Origin: Pseudomonadota bacterium
GTDB lineage: Bacteria > Pseudomonadota > Gammaproteobacteria > Steroidobacterales > Steroidobacteraceae
Length of the DNA stretch: 64,000 bases
Direction: 5' to 3'
Assembly: GCA_025351005.1 (NCBI GenBank)
Contig: JANXWS010000007.1
Span: 1 to 64,000 of the forward strand
Numbering within the stretch: the stretch's first letter is position 1; every line of letters begins with the position of its first letter. Both the position numbers and the translations under genes were made by a program. Shown one piece after another: positions 52,938-62,871 of the stretch. Under the pieces are notes generated by a model, which ran no database searches, was not told where the DNA came from, and saw nothing but the letters and a program-made list of their open reading frames with translations.

Positions 52938-54731
52938 ATGCCGCCCATCCGCAATTTTTCGATCATCGCTCACGTCGACCATGGCAAATCCACGCTCGCC
53001 GACCGCCTGATCCAGCTCTGTGGTGGGCTCGAACAACGCGAGATGCAGGAGCAGGTCCTCGACTCGATGGACCTGGAACGCGAACGCGGCATCACGATCA
53101 AGGCGCAGAGCGTCACGCTGCGTTATCGCGCGCGTGATGGCGTCGACTACCAGCTCAACTTCATCGACACTCCCGGGCACGTCGACTTCTCGTACGAGGT
53201 GTCGCGCTCGCTGGCGGCCTGCGAGGGCGCGCTGCTCGTCGTCGACGCCGCCCAGGGCGTCGAGGCGCAGAGCGTCGCCAACTGCTACACGGCACTCGAC
53301 CAGGGCCTCGAGGTGCTGCCCGTCATCAACAAGATTGACCTGCCATCGGCGGATCCGGCGCGCGTGATCGTCGAGATCGAGGAAATCATCGGCATCCAGG
53401 CCAGCGACGCCGTGCTGGTGTCCGCCAAGACCGGCGAGAACGTCGACCTGCTGCTGGAGGCAATCGTCGCCCGCATCCCGCCGCCGCGTGGCGATCCGGC
53501 TGCGCCGCTGCAGGCGCTGATCATCGATTCCTGGTTCGACAACTACGTCGGTGTCGTGTCGCTGGTGCGCGTCATGAACGGCCGCCTGCGGCGCGGCCAG
53601 AAGCTCCGCGTGTGGTCGACCGGCCGCGCGCACGAGTGCTCGCGCCTCGGCCGCTTCACGCCGAAGCGCGTCGACAGCGACGAGCTCGCGGCCGGCGAGG
53701 TCGGCTTCGTGATGGCCGGCATCAAGGAGATCGACGGCGCCCCGGTCGGCGACACGATCACGCTCGAGGCGGATCCGTGCAGCGCGCCGCTACCCGGCTT
53801 CAAGCGCATCCAGCCGCGCGTGTTCGCAGGGCTGTTCCCGGTGTCCACCGACGACTACGAGCAGTTCCGCGACGCGCTGCAAAAGCTCAAACTCAATGAC
53901 TCGGCGCTGCAGTACGAGCCCGAGGTGTCGACCGCGCTCGGCTTCGGCTTCCGGATCGGTTTCCTCGGACTGCTGCACATGGAGATCGTCCAGGAGCGGC
54001 TGGAGCGCGAGTACAATCTCGACCTCGTCACCAGCGCGCCGACCGTCGTCTACGAGGTCGTCACCACCGACGGCGCGGTTGCCTTCGTTGACAACCCGTC
54101 GAAGTTGCCGCCGGTAGACCGCATCGAGGAGATGCGCGAGCCGATCATCACGGCCAACATCCTCGTGCCGCCGGAGCACGTCGGCGGCGTGCTGCAGCTG
54201 TGCACCGACAAGCGCGGCGTGCAGCGCAAGATGCTGTACGTCGGCAACCAGGTGTCGCTGCAGTACGAACTGCCGCTTGCGGACGTGGTGCTTGACTTCT
54301 TCGACCGGCTGAAGAGCGTCAGCCGCGGTTACGCCTCCTTTGACTACGAGTTCAACCGTTTTCAGGCGGCCAACCTGGTCCGGCTCGACGTGCTCATCAA
54401 CGGCGACCGCGTTGACGCGCTGTCGCTGATCGTGCATCGCGACACGGCGTACCAGCGCGGCCGCGAGCTGGTCGACAAGATGCAGGAGCTGATTCCGCGG
54501 CAGATGTTCGAGGTCGCCATTCAGGCCGCCATCGGCAATCAGGTGGTGGCGCGCGCCACGGTCAAGGCCATGCGCAAGAACGTGCTCGCCAAGTGCTATG
54601 GAGGCGACGTCAGCCGCAAGCGCAAGTTGCTGGAGAAGCAGAAGGAAGGCAAGAAGCGCATGAAGCAGTTCGGGACGGTGGAGATCCCGCAGGAGGCCTT
54701 CCTGGCGGTGCTGCAGGTCGGCAAGAAGTAA
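52938..54731 (+). CDS. lepA: Elongation factor 4 (LepA)
   Basis: Ribosomal GTPase that back-translocates or remodels stalled ribosomes. 597 residues (E. coli 599). G1 [15 protein letters not shown], switch [15 protein letters not shown]4 VINKIDL; domain II and the LepA-specific C-terminal domain with [10 protein letters not shown] and [30 protein letters not shown] is 12 bases before the ATG. It precedes lepB as in E. coli. Confidence 0.97.
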   Translation: MPPIRNFSIIAHVDHGKSTLADRLIQLCGGLEQREMQEQVLDSMDLERERGITIKAQSVTLRYRARDGVDYQLNFIDTPGHVDFSYEVSRSLAACEGALLVVDAAQGVEAQSVANCYTALDQGLEVLPVINKIDLPSADPARVIVEIEEIIGIQASDAVLVSAKTGENVDLLLEAIVARIPPPRGDPAAPLQALIIDSWFDNYVGVVSLVRVMNGRLRRGQKLRVWSTGRAHECSRLGRFTPKRVDSDELAAGEVGFVMAGIKEIDGAPVGDTITLEADPCSAPLPGFKRIQPRVFAGLFPVSTDDYEQFRDALQKLKLNDSALQYEPEVSTALGFGFRIGFLGLLHMEIVQERLEREYNLDLVTSAPTVVYEVVTTDGAVAFVDNPSKLPPVDRIEEMREPIITANILVPPEHVGGVLQLCTDKRGVQRKMLYVGNQVSLQYELPLADVVLDFFDRLKSVSRGYASFDYEFNRFQAANLVRLDVLINGDRVDALSLIVHRDTAYQRGRELVDKMQELIPRQMFEVAIQAAIGNQVVARATVKAMRKNVLAKCYGGDVSRKRKLLEKQKEGKKRMKQFGTVEIPQEAFLAVLQVGKK

Positions 54732-54766
54732 CCCCTTCGAAAGACTAACCACGGAACTCTCACGAC

Positions 54767-55633
54767 ATGCAGGTCATCTATGATTTTTCCCTTCTCCTCG
54801 TGGTGCTGGCGGCGCTCAGCGGCGCCATCTGGGGCGCCGACGCCTGGCTGTTCCGCCGCGCGCGTGGCGCGGGCGGCCGCGAGCCGGTGGTGGTCGAGTA
54901 CGCACGCTCGTTCTTTCCGATCATACTGATCGTGCTGCTGATCCGCTCGTTCCTGTTCGAACCGTTCCGGATCCCCTCGGACTCGATGATGCCGACGCTG
55001 CTCGACGGCGACTTCATCTTCGTCAGCAAATTCAGCTACGGGCTGCGGCTGCCGGTCCTGAACACGCGCGTGCTGTCGGTCGGCCAGCCGGCGCGCGGCG
55101 ACGTGATCGTGTTCCGCAAGCCGTCGGAGCCTTCGGTCAATTACATCAAGCGGCTGGTCGGCCTGCCGGGCGACCGCGTCGAAGTGCGCGGTGACGCCGT
55201 CTGGGTCAACGGCGTGGAGATGATGGCGCGCGACGCCGGCGCCTATACCGAGGATGCCTGCTACGAAAACTACCATCAAGGACTCGAGACGCTCGACGCG
55301 CGCCGGCACCGGATCATGTACTGCCCGGCCGAGCCGCACCGCGTCGAGGGCGCCTGCAGCCGCGGCCGCAACCTCTACCAGTGCGACGCGGACCCGCACC
55401 GGCCGGCCTCCCCGGCAAGCGACCCGTCGACGGTCGCGGGCGTGTTCAACGTGCCGCCCGGCTTCTACTTCTTCATGGGCGACAACCGCGACAACAGCGG
55501 CGACAGCCGCTTCCCGGAGCAGCTGGGCTACGTGCCGGAAGCGAACCTGATCGGCCGCGCCGTAGCCATCTGGATGAGTTTCGACCATTTCCCGGTGCCA
55601 CGCTGGGGCCGGATCGGCATGGCGGTTCATTGA
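54767..55633 (+). CDS. lepB: Signal peptidase I
   Basis: Membrane serine protease that removes signal peptides from exported proteins. Two N-terminal membrane helices (about 6-28 and 50-66) and a periplasmic domain. The catalytic serine is in FRIPSDSMMPTLL (about residue 73) and the lysine in NYIKRLVGLPGD (about 127); box E is FFMGDNRDNSGDSR. 288 residues. A cysteine-containing insert lies at about residues 165-210. Confidence 0.96.
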   Translation: MQVIYDFSLLLVVLAALSGAIWGADAWLFRRARGAGGREPVVVEYARSFFPIILIVLLIRSFLFEPFRIPSDSMMPTLLDGDFIFVSKFSYGLRLPVLNTRVLSVGQPARGDVIVFRKPSEPSVNYIKRLVGLPGDRVEVRGDAVWVNGVEMMARDAGAYTEDACYENYHQGLETLDARRHRIMYCPAEPHRVEGACSRGRNLYQCDADPHRPASPASDPSTVAGVFNVPPGFYFFMGDNRDNSGDSRFPEQLGYVPEANLIGRAVAIWMSFDHFPVPRWGRIGMAVH

Positions 55634-55653
55634 TCTTGCGGAGGGGAGGCCAC

Positions 55654-56046
55654 ATGCAATTGAGTGCTGCGAGTCGCCGTCGCGAAGGCGGCGTCACCGT
55701 CCTCGGCGCCTTGATCCTGATCGCGTTCATCGGGCTGTTCCTGTACGCGGGCATACGGTTGACGCCGGCGTACCTCGAGTACATGAACGTCTCCAAGGCG
55801 CTCAATAGCCTTGCCACCCAGGTCGATGCCAGCGCCACGCCGGACCAGATCCGCCGCGCGCTCGAGAAGCAGTTCGACATCGACGACGTCCGGTCGCTCG
55901 ACTGGCGCGACATCGAGCTCAGCAAGTCCGGCGGCACGTGGACGGTGCACGCCGCCTACGACGCGCACGCGCCCTACATCAGCAACGTCAGCTTCGCGGT
56001 GCATTTCGAAAAGACCGTGACCGTGGGGCCGTCGAGAGGACTGTGA
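55654..56046 (+). CDS. DUF4845 membrane-anchored protein
   Basis: 130 residues with one N-terminal helix (GVTVLGALILIAFIGLFLYAG, about 13-33) after a basic start (AASRRREGG), giving a pilin-like look, then a small outside domain (PAYLEYMNVSKALNSLATQ). This matches DUF4845, commonly found between lepB and rnc. Function unknown. GAGGGGAGG precedes the ATG; the stop overlaps rnc (GTGA). The frame is open upstream inside lepB. Confidence 0.85.
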   Translation: MQLSAASRRREGGVTVLGALILIAFIGLFLYAGIRLTPAYLEYMNVSKALNSLATQVDASATPDQIRRALEKQFDIDDVRSLDWRDIELSKSGGTWTVHAAYDAHAPYISNVSFAVHFEKTVTVGPSRGL

Positions 56047-56744
56047 CGGCGACCGGCAACGCCGATCTCGACTGGCTCGCGGCCAGGGTCGGTTATGGCG
56101 CGCGCGACGCACGGCTGGTCGAGCGTGCGCTCACGCACCGCAGTGCCGCCGGCGCCGACAACGAGCGGCTCGAGTTCCTGGGCGACGCGGTGCTCTCGTT
56201 CCTGGTCGCGGAGCTGCTGTACCGGGAGTTCGCGACCGTGAGCGAGGGCGACCTGAGTCGCTTCCGGGCGGCGCTCGTGAGCGGCGAGACGCTCGCCGAC
56301 GTCGCGGAGGCGATCGGCATCGGCGAGCGCCTGCGCCTCGGCCCCGGCGAGCTCAGGTCCGGCGGCTTTCGGCGCCGCTCGATCCTCGCCGACGCGCTCG
56401 AGGCGCTGCTCGGGGCGGTGTTCCTCGAGGGCGGCGTCGAGGCGGCGCGCGCCGTCATCGACCGTCACTGGCGCGCGCGCGTGGCGTCGCTGCACGACGC
56501 GCCGCCGCCGAAGGATCCGAAGACGCGGCTGCAGGAGTGGCTTCAGGCGCGCGCGCTGCCGCGGCCGAATTACACGGTCGAGGCCGTCAGCGGCGAGCCG
56601 CACGAGCAGACGTTTACCGTGCGCTGCGTGGTCGAATCGCCCGCCACGGTGGGCGAAGGCCGCGGCTCCAGCCGCCGCCGGGCCGAGCAGCTGGCGGCCG
56701 AGCAGGCGCTCGTCGCGATCGTCGCGCGCGAGGTCGCCACGTGA
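56043..56744 (+). CDS. rnc: Ribonuclease III
   Basis: Cuts double-stranded RNA in rRNA processing and mRNA decay. The signature ERLEFLGDAVLSFLVAELLY and the second acidic motif LADALEALLGAVFLEGG are in the N-terminal domain; a dsRNA-binding domain occupies about 155-228. 233 residues (E. coli 226). The GTG at 56043 overlaps the previous stop and the end overlaps era (GTGA). Confidence 0.96.
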   Translation: MTATGNADLDWLAARVGYGARDARLVERALTHRSAAGADNERLEFLGDAVLSFLVAELLYREFATVSEGDLSRFRAALVSGETLADVAEAIGIGERLRLGPGELRSGGFRRRSILADALEALLGAVFLEGGVEAARAVIDRHWRARVASLHDAPPPKDPKTRLQEWLQARALPRPNYTVEAVSGEPHEQTFTVRCVVESPATVGEGRGSSRRRAEQLAAEQALVAIVAREVAT

Positions 56745-57646
56745 GCGTCGCGCCGCCGCACCGCGCCGGCTTCGTCGCGATCGTCGGCCGCCCGAATGTG
56801 GGCAAGTCGACGCTGCTGAATGCGCTGCTCGAGCGCAAGGTGAGCATCGTCTCGCCCAAGCCGCAGACCACCCGCCACCGGATCCTCGGCCTGCTGCACC
56901 GGCCGGGGCTGCAGATCGCGCTGGTGGACACGCCCGGGCTGCACAGCGGCGAGCGCCGCTTGCTGAACAGCGCGCTGAACCGGACGGCGGCGACCAGCCT
57001 CGCGGACGCCGATCTGGTCGCGTTCGTGGTCGAGGCGCTGCGCTTCACGGACGAGGACGCGCGCGTGCTCGAGCGCATCAAGGGCGCTGGCCGCCCGGCG
57101 GTGCTGGTCGTCAACAAGGTCGACCGGGTGCGGCCGCGCGCACGGCTGCTGCCGTTCATCGCCGAGCTGTCGGGCCGTCACCCGTTCCTCGAGGTCGTGC
57201 CCCTGTCGGCGCTTGCGCGCGACAACCTGGCGGGCCTCCCGGACGCGCTCGGCAGGCACCTGCCGGAATCGCCGCCGATGTTCCCGGCCGGGCAGGTCAC
57301 GGACCGCTCGGAGCGCTTCCAGGCGAGCGAGATCATCCGCGAAAAGCTCACGCTGCGCGTGCAGCAGGAACTGCCGTACGGTCTCGCGGTCGAGGTCGAG
57401 CGCTTCGAGGACGGCGAGGACGGCCGGCTCGAGATCGGCGCGGTCATCTGGGTCGAGCGGGCGAGCCAGAAGGCGATCGTGATCGGCGCCGACGGGAGCC
57501 TGCTGAAGAGCGTCGGGCGCGCCGCCCGGCTCGACCTCAACCGGCTGTTCGGGCGGCGCATCCACCTCGAGCTCTGGGTCAAGGTCAAGGCGAACTGGGC
57601 CGACAGTGCCCGGGCACTGCGGGCGTTCGGCTATGAGGGGCAGTAG
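56741..57646 (+). CDS. era: GTPase Era
   Basis: Essential GTPase in 16S rRNA maturation and 30S assembly. 301 residues, the same as E. coli. G1 GRPNVGKSTLLN, the PKPQTTRHRI effector region, DTPGLHSG and VVNKVD; the C-terminal KH domain has VIWVERASQKAIVIGADGS. GTG start overlaps rnc. The rnc-era-recO order is conserved. Confidence 0.97.
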   Translation: MSVAPPHRAGFVAIVGRPNVGKSTLLNALLERKVSIVSPKPQTTRHRILGLLHRPGLQIALVDTPGLHSGERRLLNSALNRTAATSLADADLVAFVVEALRFTDEDARVLERIKGAGRPAVLVVNKVDRVRPRARLLPFIAELSGRHPFLEVVPLSALARDNLAGLPDALGRHLPESPPMFPAGQVTDRSERFQASEIIREKLTLRVQQELPYGLAVEVERFEDGEDGRLEIGAVIWVERASQKAIVIGADGSLLKSVGRAARLDLNRLFGRRIHLELWVKVKANWADSARALRAFGYEGQ

Positions 57647-57668
57647 CCGGCCCGGCGGCGACAGGCTC

Positions 57669-58412
57669 ATGACCGCAGCCCGACGCGTCCTGCTCGAACC
57701 CGCGTTCCTGCTGCACCAGCGGGACTGGCGGGATTCGAGCCGGATCATCGAGTTCCTGACCCGCGACCATGGCCGCGTCGCGCTGTTCGCCAAGGGCGTG
57801 CGGCGCCCCGACCGTGCCCTCGGCGCCTTGCTGCAACCGTTCGTGCCGCTCGCGGTGTCGTGGAGCGGGCCGGGCGACGGCGGCACCTTCACGGGAGTCG
57901 AGCTCGCCGCCAGCCCGCGCTCGCCCGCAGCGTCCTGCCTGATGAGCGCCTTCTACCTCAACGAGCTCGTGCTCAAGCTGCTCGGCCGCGAGGATCCGCA
58001 CCCGGACGTGTTCGAGGCCTACGCCCAGGCGCTTGCCGGGCTCACGGACCCGGCCGACGAGCACCGTTCCCTGCGGCTGTTCGAGAAACGGCTGCTCGAC
58101 GCGATCGGACTGGGGATCGACTACGCGCACCTGGCCGACGGCGGCGCCAGGGTCGACGCGGACACGTACTATCATGTAGACCCGCAGCGCGGAGTCGCCC
58201 CGGTCACCGTCGACGCCGGGCGGCCGGGCGCGTATCGCGGCACCGACCTGCTGTCGCTGGCCGGCGAGGATCTTGCGGACGCCGCAAGCCTCGCGGCGGC
58301 ACGACGCCTGCTCGGGGCGGGACTCGCCGCCGCGCTCGACGGCCTCGAGCTGTCGAGCCGCCGCGTCGCGCACGCGATCCGCAGCCGGCGGGCCGCTGCA
58401 GAGGAGCCCTGA
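57669..58412 (+). CDS. recO: DNA repair protein RecO
   Basis: Loads RecA on single-stranded DNA with RecF and RecR and anneals complementary strands. The N-terminal OB fold starts [29 protein letters not shown] and [16 protein letters not shown] are typical. 247 residues (E. coli 242). No zinc-finger cysteines, as usual in Proteobacteria. The ATG at 57669 follows a weak ACAGG; ATG at 57633 is possible but would overlap era. Confidence 0.92.
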   Translation: MTAARRVLLEPAFLLHQRDWRDSSRIIEFLTRDHGRVALFAKGVRRPDRALGALLQPFVPLAVSWSGPGDGGTFTGVELAASPRSPAASCLMSAFYLNELVLKLLGREDPHPDVFEAYAQALAGLTDPADEHRSLRLFEKRLLDAIGLGIDYAHLADGGARVDADTYYHVDPQRGVAPVTVDAGRPGAYRGTDLLSLAGEDLADAASLAAARRLLGAGLAAALDGLELSSRRVAHAIRSRRAAAEEP

Positions 58413-58413
58413 G

Positions 58414-59163
58414 ATGACCCTGAACCCCTCCGGCGCGCGCGACCTCGCGCTCGGCGTCAACATCGACCACGTCGCGACCGTGCGCCAGGCGCGGCGCGCG
58501 CGGTTCCCGGATCCGCTGTTCGCGGCGCTGCTGGCCGAACAGGCCGGCGCCGACAGCATCACGCTGCATCTGCGCGAGGACCGGCGTCACATCCAGGACC
58601 ACGACGTCGAGCGCTTCGCCGCCGCGCTGCAGACACGCATGAACCTCGAGATGGCGGCGCTGCCGGAGATGGTCGCGGTCGCGCGGCGGATCCGGCCGGC
58701 CGACGTCTGCCTGGTGCCCGAGCGGCGCGCCGAGGTGACCACCGAAGGCGGGCTCGACGTCGCTGCCGGCGGGCGCAGCCTCGCCGAGGCGGTCGCCGCG
58801 CTCGGCAGCGCGGGCATCCGCGTGTCGCTGTTCATCGACCCGGATCCGCGCCAGATCGAGGCGGCACTCGCGATCGGGGCCTCGGCCATCGAGCTGCACA
58901 CCGGTGCCTACGCGGAGGCCGCCGCCGAGCGTCGCGCCGAGGAGCTGCACCGACTCGCGAGCGCGGCGCGCAGCGCCGCGGCCGCGGGGCTCATCGTCAA
59001 CGCCGGTCATGGCCTCGACTACCACAACGTGCAGCCGGTGGCGGCGATCCCGGCGATTGCCGAGCTCAATATCGGCTTCGCGATCGTGGCGCGTGCCCTG
59101 TTCACCGGCCTGGATGCGGCGGTGCGCGAGATGAAGCGACTGATGCGCGAGGCGCGCGCGTGA
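58414..59163 (+). CDS. pdxJ: Pyridoxine 5'-phosphate synthase PdxJ
   Basis: Final ring-closing step of vitamin B6 synthesis, from 1-deoxyxylulose 5-phosphate and 3-amino-2-oxopropyl phosphate. 249 residues, TIM barrel. [15 protein letters not shown] at the start, [17 protein letters not shown] and the C-terminal [18 protein letters not shown] are characteristic. GAGGAG precedes the ATG. It shares the precursor DXP with the Dxr step at 13869. Overlaps acpS (GTGA). Confidence 0.97.
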   Translation: MTLNPSGARDLALGVNIDHVATVRQARRARFPDPLFAALLAEQAGADSITLHLREDRRHIQDHDVERFAAALQTRMNLEMAALPEMVAVARRIRPADVCLVPERRAEVTTEGGLDVAAGGRSLAEAVAALGSAGIRVSLFIDPDPRQIEAALAIGASAIELHTGAYAEAAAERRAEELHRLASAARSAAAAGLIVNAGHGLDYHNVQPVAAIPAIAELNIGFAIVARALFTGLDAAVREMKRLMREARA

Positions 59164-59573
59164 TATTCGGCATCGGCACCGACCTGGTCGCGATCGACCG
59201 GGTCGCCGCAACCTACCAGCGCTTCCAGCGCCACTTCGTCGAGCGGCTGCTGATGCCGGCCGAGCTCGAGCGCTTCGAGCGCCTCGCGGCGGGGGACCGC
59301 CGCCGCGTGCGGTTCCTGGCGCAGCGCTTCGCCGCCAAGGAAGCGATCGTCAAGGCGCTCGGCACCGGGTTCGGGCACGGCGTGTGGATTCGTGACTGCG
59401 GGGTCATCGCCAATGCCTGGGGCCGGCCCGAGGTGGTCTGGTCGGAGCGCGGCCGGCAGGTGGCGCAGGCGCTCGGCGCGGGCGCCGGGCACGTGACCCT
59501 GACCGACGAGGGCGGGTTCGTGGTCGCGGTCGCGGTGCTGGAGCGATCCGAGCGGCCTACCGGGGAGGCGTGA
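59160..59573 (+). CDS. acpS: Holo-[acyl-carrier-protein] synthase
   Basis: Transfers phosphopantetheine from CoA to apo-[19 protein letters not shown] with the metal-binding aspartate and [16 protein letters not shown] with the catalytic Glu/Lys are intact. 137 residues (E. coli 126). GTG start overlaps pdxJ as in the common pdxJ-acpS pair. Confidence 0.96.
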   Translation: MIFGIGTDLVAIDRVAATYQRFQRHFVERLLMPAELERFERLAAGDRRRVRFLAQRFAAKEAIVKALGTGFGHGVWIRDCGVIANAWGRPEVVWSERGRQVAQALGAGAGHVTLTDEGGFVVAVAVLERSERPTGEA

Positions 59574-60874
59574 TGCAGGCGGTCGAGGAGGCGCTGGTCG
59601 TCGACCTCAACCACGACGGCCGCGGCGTCGTGCGGCTCGCCGGCAAGGCCGTATTCGTGGCGGATGCGCTGCCTGGCGAGCGCATCGCGCTGCGGCGCCT
59701 GCGTCGGCGCGCGCGCCACGACGAGGCGCTGCTGGTCGAGGTGCTGACGCGTTCCGCGGCGCGCGTCGCGCCCGCCTGCGGCCATTTCGGCCGCTGCGGC
59801 GGCTGCGCGCTCCAGCACCTCGAACCCGCCGCGCAGCTCGAGTCCAAGCAGCGGCAACTCGCGAGCCAGCTCGAGCGCATCGGCCGCGTCCGGCCGGAGC
59901 GGCTGCTCGCGCCGCTGGCCGGGCCGGTCTACGGTTATCGGCGGCGCGCGCGGCTCGGCGTCCGCTGGCTCGCGAAGAGCGGCCGCGCCATCGTCGGCTT
60001 CCGCGAGCGCAGCTCGGCGCGGCTTGCCGACGTACGCGCCTGTGCAGTGCTGACGGCGCCGGTCGGCGCGCTGTGCGAGGCGCTCGCGGAGCTGATCGGC
60101 ACGCTGTCGATCGCCGCGCGCATACCACAGCTCGAGGTTGCGGCCGGCGAGCGCGCGACGGCGCTGGTGCTGCGGGTGCTCGCGCCGCCGACGGCTGCCG
60201 ACCTGGAGCGCCTGCATCAATTTGGCGAGCGTCACGCGCTGCACCTGTGGCTGCAGGACGGTGGCGCCGACAGCGCCGTGCCGCTCGCCGGGCCGGCGGC
60301 GCTGCTCGACTACCGGCTGCCGGAGTTCGGCGTACGGGTCGAGTTCGGTCCGCTCGACTTCGTGCAGGTGAACGGCGAGCTCAACCGATTGATGGTCGGC
60401 CGCGCGCTCGAGCTGCTTGCGCCGGAGGCGGGCGACTCGGTGCTCGACCTGTACTGCGGCATCGGCAATTTCACGCTGCCGCTTGCGCGCCGTGCGGCCC
60501 GCGTGCTCGGCGTCGAGGGCGAGCTCGGGCTCGTCCGGCGAGCGCGCCACAATGCGGCACTGAACGGCATCGACAACGCACGCTTCGCGGTCGCCAACCT
60601 CGACGCGCCGCAGGCCGAGGCCTGGGCGCGCGAGCGCTACGACCGCGTGCTGCTCGACCCGCCGCGCGCCGGTGCCGCCGGCGTGCTGCCGCTGATCGCC
60701 GCCAGCGACGCCCGTCGCGTCGTGTATATTTCGTGCCATGCCGCGAGCCTGGCGCGGGATGCCGGCAGCCTGGTGCACGAGCACGGCTTCCGGTTCTTGG
60801 CGGCGGGGGTCATGGACATGTTTCCGCACACGGCACACGTCGAGTCGCTCGCACTGTTCGAGCGCGACGCATGA
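59573..60874 (+). CDS. rlmD: 23S rRNA (uracil1939-C5)-methyltransferase RlmD
   Basis: SAM-dependent rRNA methyltransferase with an iron-sulfur cluster. TRAM domain at about 1-60; cluster cysteines in CGHFGRCGGCALQHL and RACAVL; SAM motif VLDLYCGIGNFTLPLA; DPPRAGA; catalytic cysteine in VVYISCHAASLARD. 433 residues (E. coli 433). The ATG at 59573 is 4 bases after GGGGAGG, better than the GTG at 59570. Ends with ATGA overlap into nagZ. RlmC/TrmA are less likely because of the TRAM and cluster. Confidence 0.92.
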   Translation: MQAVEEALVVDLNHDGRGVVRLAGKAVFVADALPGERIALRRLRRRARHDEALLVEVLTRSAARVAPACGHFGRCGGCALQHLEPAAQLESKQRQLASQLERIGRVRPERLLAPLAGPVYGYRRRARLGVRWLAKSGRAIVGFRERSSARLADVRACAVLTAPVGALCEALAELIGTLSIAARIPQLEVAAGERATALVLRVLAPPTAADLERLHQFGERHALHLWLQDGGADSAVPLAGPAALLDYRLPEFGVRVEFGPLDFVQVNGELNRLMVGRALELLAPEAGDSVLDLYCGIGNFTLPLARRAARVLGVEGELGLVRRARHNAALNGIDNARFAVANLDAPQAEAWARERYDRVLLDPPRAGAAGVLPLIAASDARRVVYISCHAASLARDAGSLVHEHGFRFLAAGVMDMFPHTAHVESLALFERDA

Positions 60875-61938
60875 CGCTCGGCTGCCTGATGGTGGACGTC
60901 GCCGGCCGCGCGCTGCTGCCCGAGGACCGCGAGCTGCTCGAGCACCCGCTGGTTGGCGGCGTGATCCTGTTTAGCCGCAACTACGACAGCCCGGCGCAGC
61001 TCGCAGCGCTGACCGCCGAGGTCCGCGCGCTGCGCACGCCGCGGCTGCTGGTGGCGGCTGACCACGAGGGCGGCCGGGTGCAGCGCTTCCGCCCGGACTT
61101 CACGCTACTGCCGCCCATGCGACGACTCGGGCGCGAGTACGACATGGACGCTGCGCGCGGCCGCGAGCTGGCACGCGAGGCGGGCTGGGTGCTGGCCGCC
61201 GAGCTGCGTGCGCTCGGGCTCGACCTGGCCTTCGCGCCGGTCGTCGACCTGGAGTACGGCGTCAGCACGGTGATTGGCGACCGCGCCTTTCACGCCGAGG
61301 CCGACGCCGTCGCGCTGCTCGCCGGCGCGTTGATGGCGGGCATGCGCGACGCCGGCATGAGCGCGACCGCAAAGCACTTCCCGGGACACGGCGCGGTGGT
61401 CGCGGACTCGCACGTCGCGCTGCCGGTCGACCGGCGCCGCTTCGAGGACCTGACGCCCGACCTGACGCCGTACCGGCGGCTGATCGCGAATGGGCTGCCG
61501 TCGGTGATGATGGCGCACGTCGTCTACCCGGAGGTCGACGCGTTGCCTGCCAGCCTGTCGCGGCGCTGGGTCGGCGACATCCTGCGTGGCGACCTCGACT
61601 TCCGCGGCGCCGTATTTACCGACGACCTCAGCATGGCCGGCGCCGCGGCCTTCGGCGGCGTGCTGGAGCGCGCCCGTCTCGCGCTCGAGGCCGGCTGCGA
61701 CATGCTGCTCGTGTGTAACTCGCGGCCGGCCGTGCAGCAGCTGCTCGAGCGGCTCGAGGCCCGACCGGGCCCGGTGTCGGCGCTGCGCCTGGCGCGGCTG
61801 CACGGGCGCGACCCGGCACCGGAGCTCGCCACGCCCGAGCTGCTGCGGGCCTCGGCACGCTGGCGGCGCGCCCATGCAACGCTTGCGCGGGCACGCGACG
61901 AGCGCCCGGAACTCTGGCTCAACGGGGAGGCGTCGTGA
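60871..61938 (+). CDS. nagZ: Beta-N-acetylhexosaminidase NagZ
   Basis: Cytoplasmic family 3 glycosidase that removes GlcNAc from recycled muropeptides and shapes the AmpC-inducing signal. ADHEGGRVQRFRP, TAKHFPGHGAVVADSH with the general-acid histidine, and the nucleophile aspartate in VFTDDLSMAGA are intact. 355 residues (E. coli 341). ATG overlaps the rlmD stop; the end overlaps the GGDEF gene (GTGA). Confidence 0.95.
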   Translation: MTLGCLMVDVAGRALLPEDRELLEHPLVGGVILFSRNYDSPAQLAALTAEVRALRTPRLLVAADHEGGRVQRFRPDFTLLPPMRRLGREYDMDAARGRELAREAGWVLAAELRALGLDLAFAPVVDLEYGVSTVIGDRAFHAEADAVALLAGALMAGMRDAGMSATAKHFPGHGAVVADSHVALPVDRRRFEDLTPDLTPYRRLIANGLPSVMMAHVVYPEVDALPASLSRRWVGDILRGDLDFRGAVFTDDLSMAGAAAFGGVLERARLALEAGCDMLLVCNSRPAVQQLLERLEARPGPVSALRLARLHGRDPAPELATPELLRASARWRRAHATLARARDERPELWLNGEAS

Positions 61939-62855
61939 CGTTGTCCGAGCCGGTGACGCTGGCGCTGCTCGACCACCTGTCGGAAGCCATCGCGCTGATC
62001 GACGTGCGCGACCCGGAGCTGCCGGTCGTGTTCGTCAACCGGGCGCTCGCCGAGCTGCGCGGCCAGACGGCGGAGGAGCTGCGCCGCGCGGGTCTCGCCG
62101 GACTGATCGGTGGCGGCGACACGGCGCTGCTGGCGGCGTCGGCGGCGACGCTCGCGTGCGGGCGGTCGCTCGCGCTGCAGGCGACCGGACTCGAGGGCGC
62201 AGCCGGACCGCTCGTGGTCGATATCCGCTTCGAGCCGCTGCGGGACGCGGCGGGAGTCGTGACGCACGCGGTCGCGATCCACGCCCAGCGCGCCGATCTG
62301 CCGGCTCGCGATCGGGAACCGGCGACGCAGCCGCTGCTGCGGCGCGATGACCGTCTGACCGGGCTGCGCCACATCGAGTTTTTCCACGAGCTGTTCCGGA
62401 GGGACTTTGCGATCGCGCAGCGCGAAGGCCGCCAGCTCGCGCTCTACGTCGCGGACATCGACGCGCTCGGCACCTACAACGACACGTTCGGCCGCCAGGC
62501 CGGGGACACCGTGATCCGGCGCGTCGGCAGGGCACTGGTCGGCACGATGCGGCGCGCCAGCGACCTGCTCGCGCGCGTCGACGGGGGACGGTTCGTCGCG
62601 GTTTCGGTCGGCATGGACGAGGCGCACTCGCTGCGCCACGGCGAGACGCTGGCCGCAAGGGTGCGCGACCTCAAGTTGCACCATCCGCGCTCGCCGATCG
62701 CCCGCTATGTCACGGTCAGCGTCGGCGTCACGGACCTCGTGCCGGGCCACAATTCGACGCCGGAGCAGATGCTGGCATCGGCGCTGCGCGCCCTCGACGC
62801 GGCGCGTGCCGCCGGCCGCAATCGGGTCGCAACCGTCGTCGACGGACCGGGCTAG
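61935..62855 (+). CDS. PAS-GGDEF protein with degenerate active site
   Basis: 306 residues, cytoplasmic. PAS domain at about 5-120 (LLDHLSEAIALIDV, VVFVNRALAELRGQ). GGDEF domain at about 138-300 (DRLTGLRHIEFF). The metal/substrate motif ADIDALGTYNDTFG is kept, but the signature loop reads DGGRF (216-220) in place of GGDEF, so cyclase activity is unlikely. An RxxD motif (207-210) sits five residues before the loop, where the c-di-GMP inhibitory site is found. GTG start overlaps nagZ. Confidence 0.85.
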   Translation: MTLSEPVTLALLDHLSEAIALIDVRDPELPVVFVNRALAELRGQTAEELRRAGLAGLIGGGDTALLAASAATLACGRSLALQATGLEGAAGPLVVDIRFEPLRDAAGVVTHAVAIHAQRADLPARDREPATQPLLRRDDRLTGLRHIEFFHELFRRDFAIAQREGRQLALYVADIDALGTYNDTFGRQAGDTVIRRVGRALVGTMRRASDLLARVDGGRFVAVSVGMDEAHSLRHGETLAARVRDLKLHHPRSPIARYVTVSVGVTDLVPGHNSTPEQMLASALRALDAARAAGRNRVATVVDGPG

Positions 62856-62856
62856 G

Positions 62857-62871
62857 GCCGACTCAGTCGGC
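62857..62871. repeat. Inverted repeat between the GGDEF gene and csiV
   Basis: GCCGACT, one base, AGTCGGC form a perfect 7-base inverted repeat in the gap between two converging genes; it can fold as a 5-pair stem with a 5-base loop. The csiV stop lies within it. No T-run follows on either strand. Its position matches the phoU/dapD repeat at 3317-3336. Confidence 0.4.
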
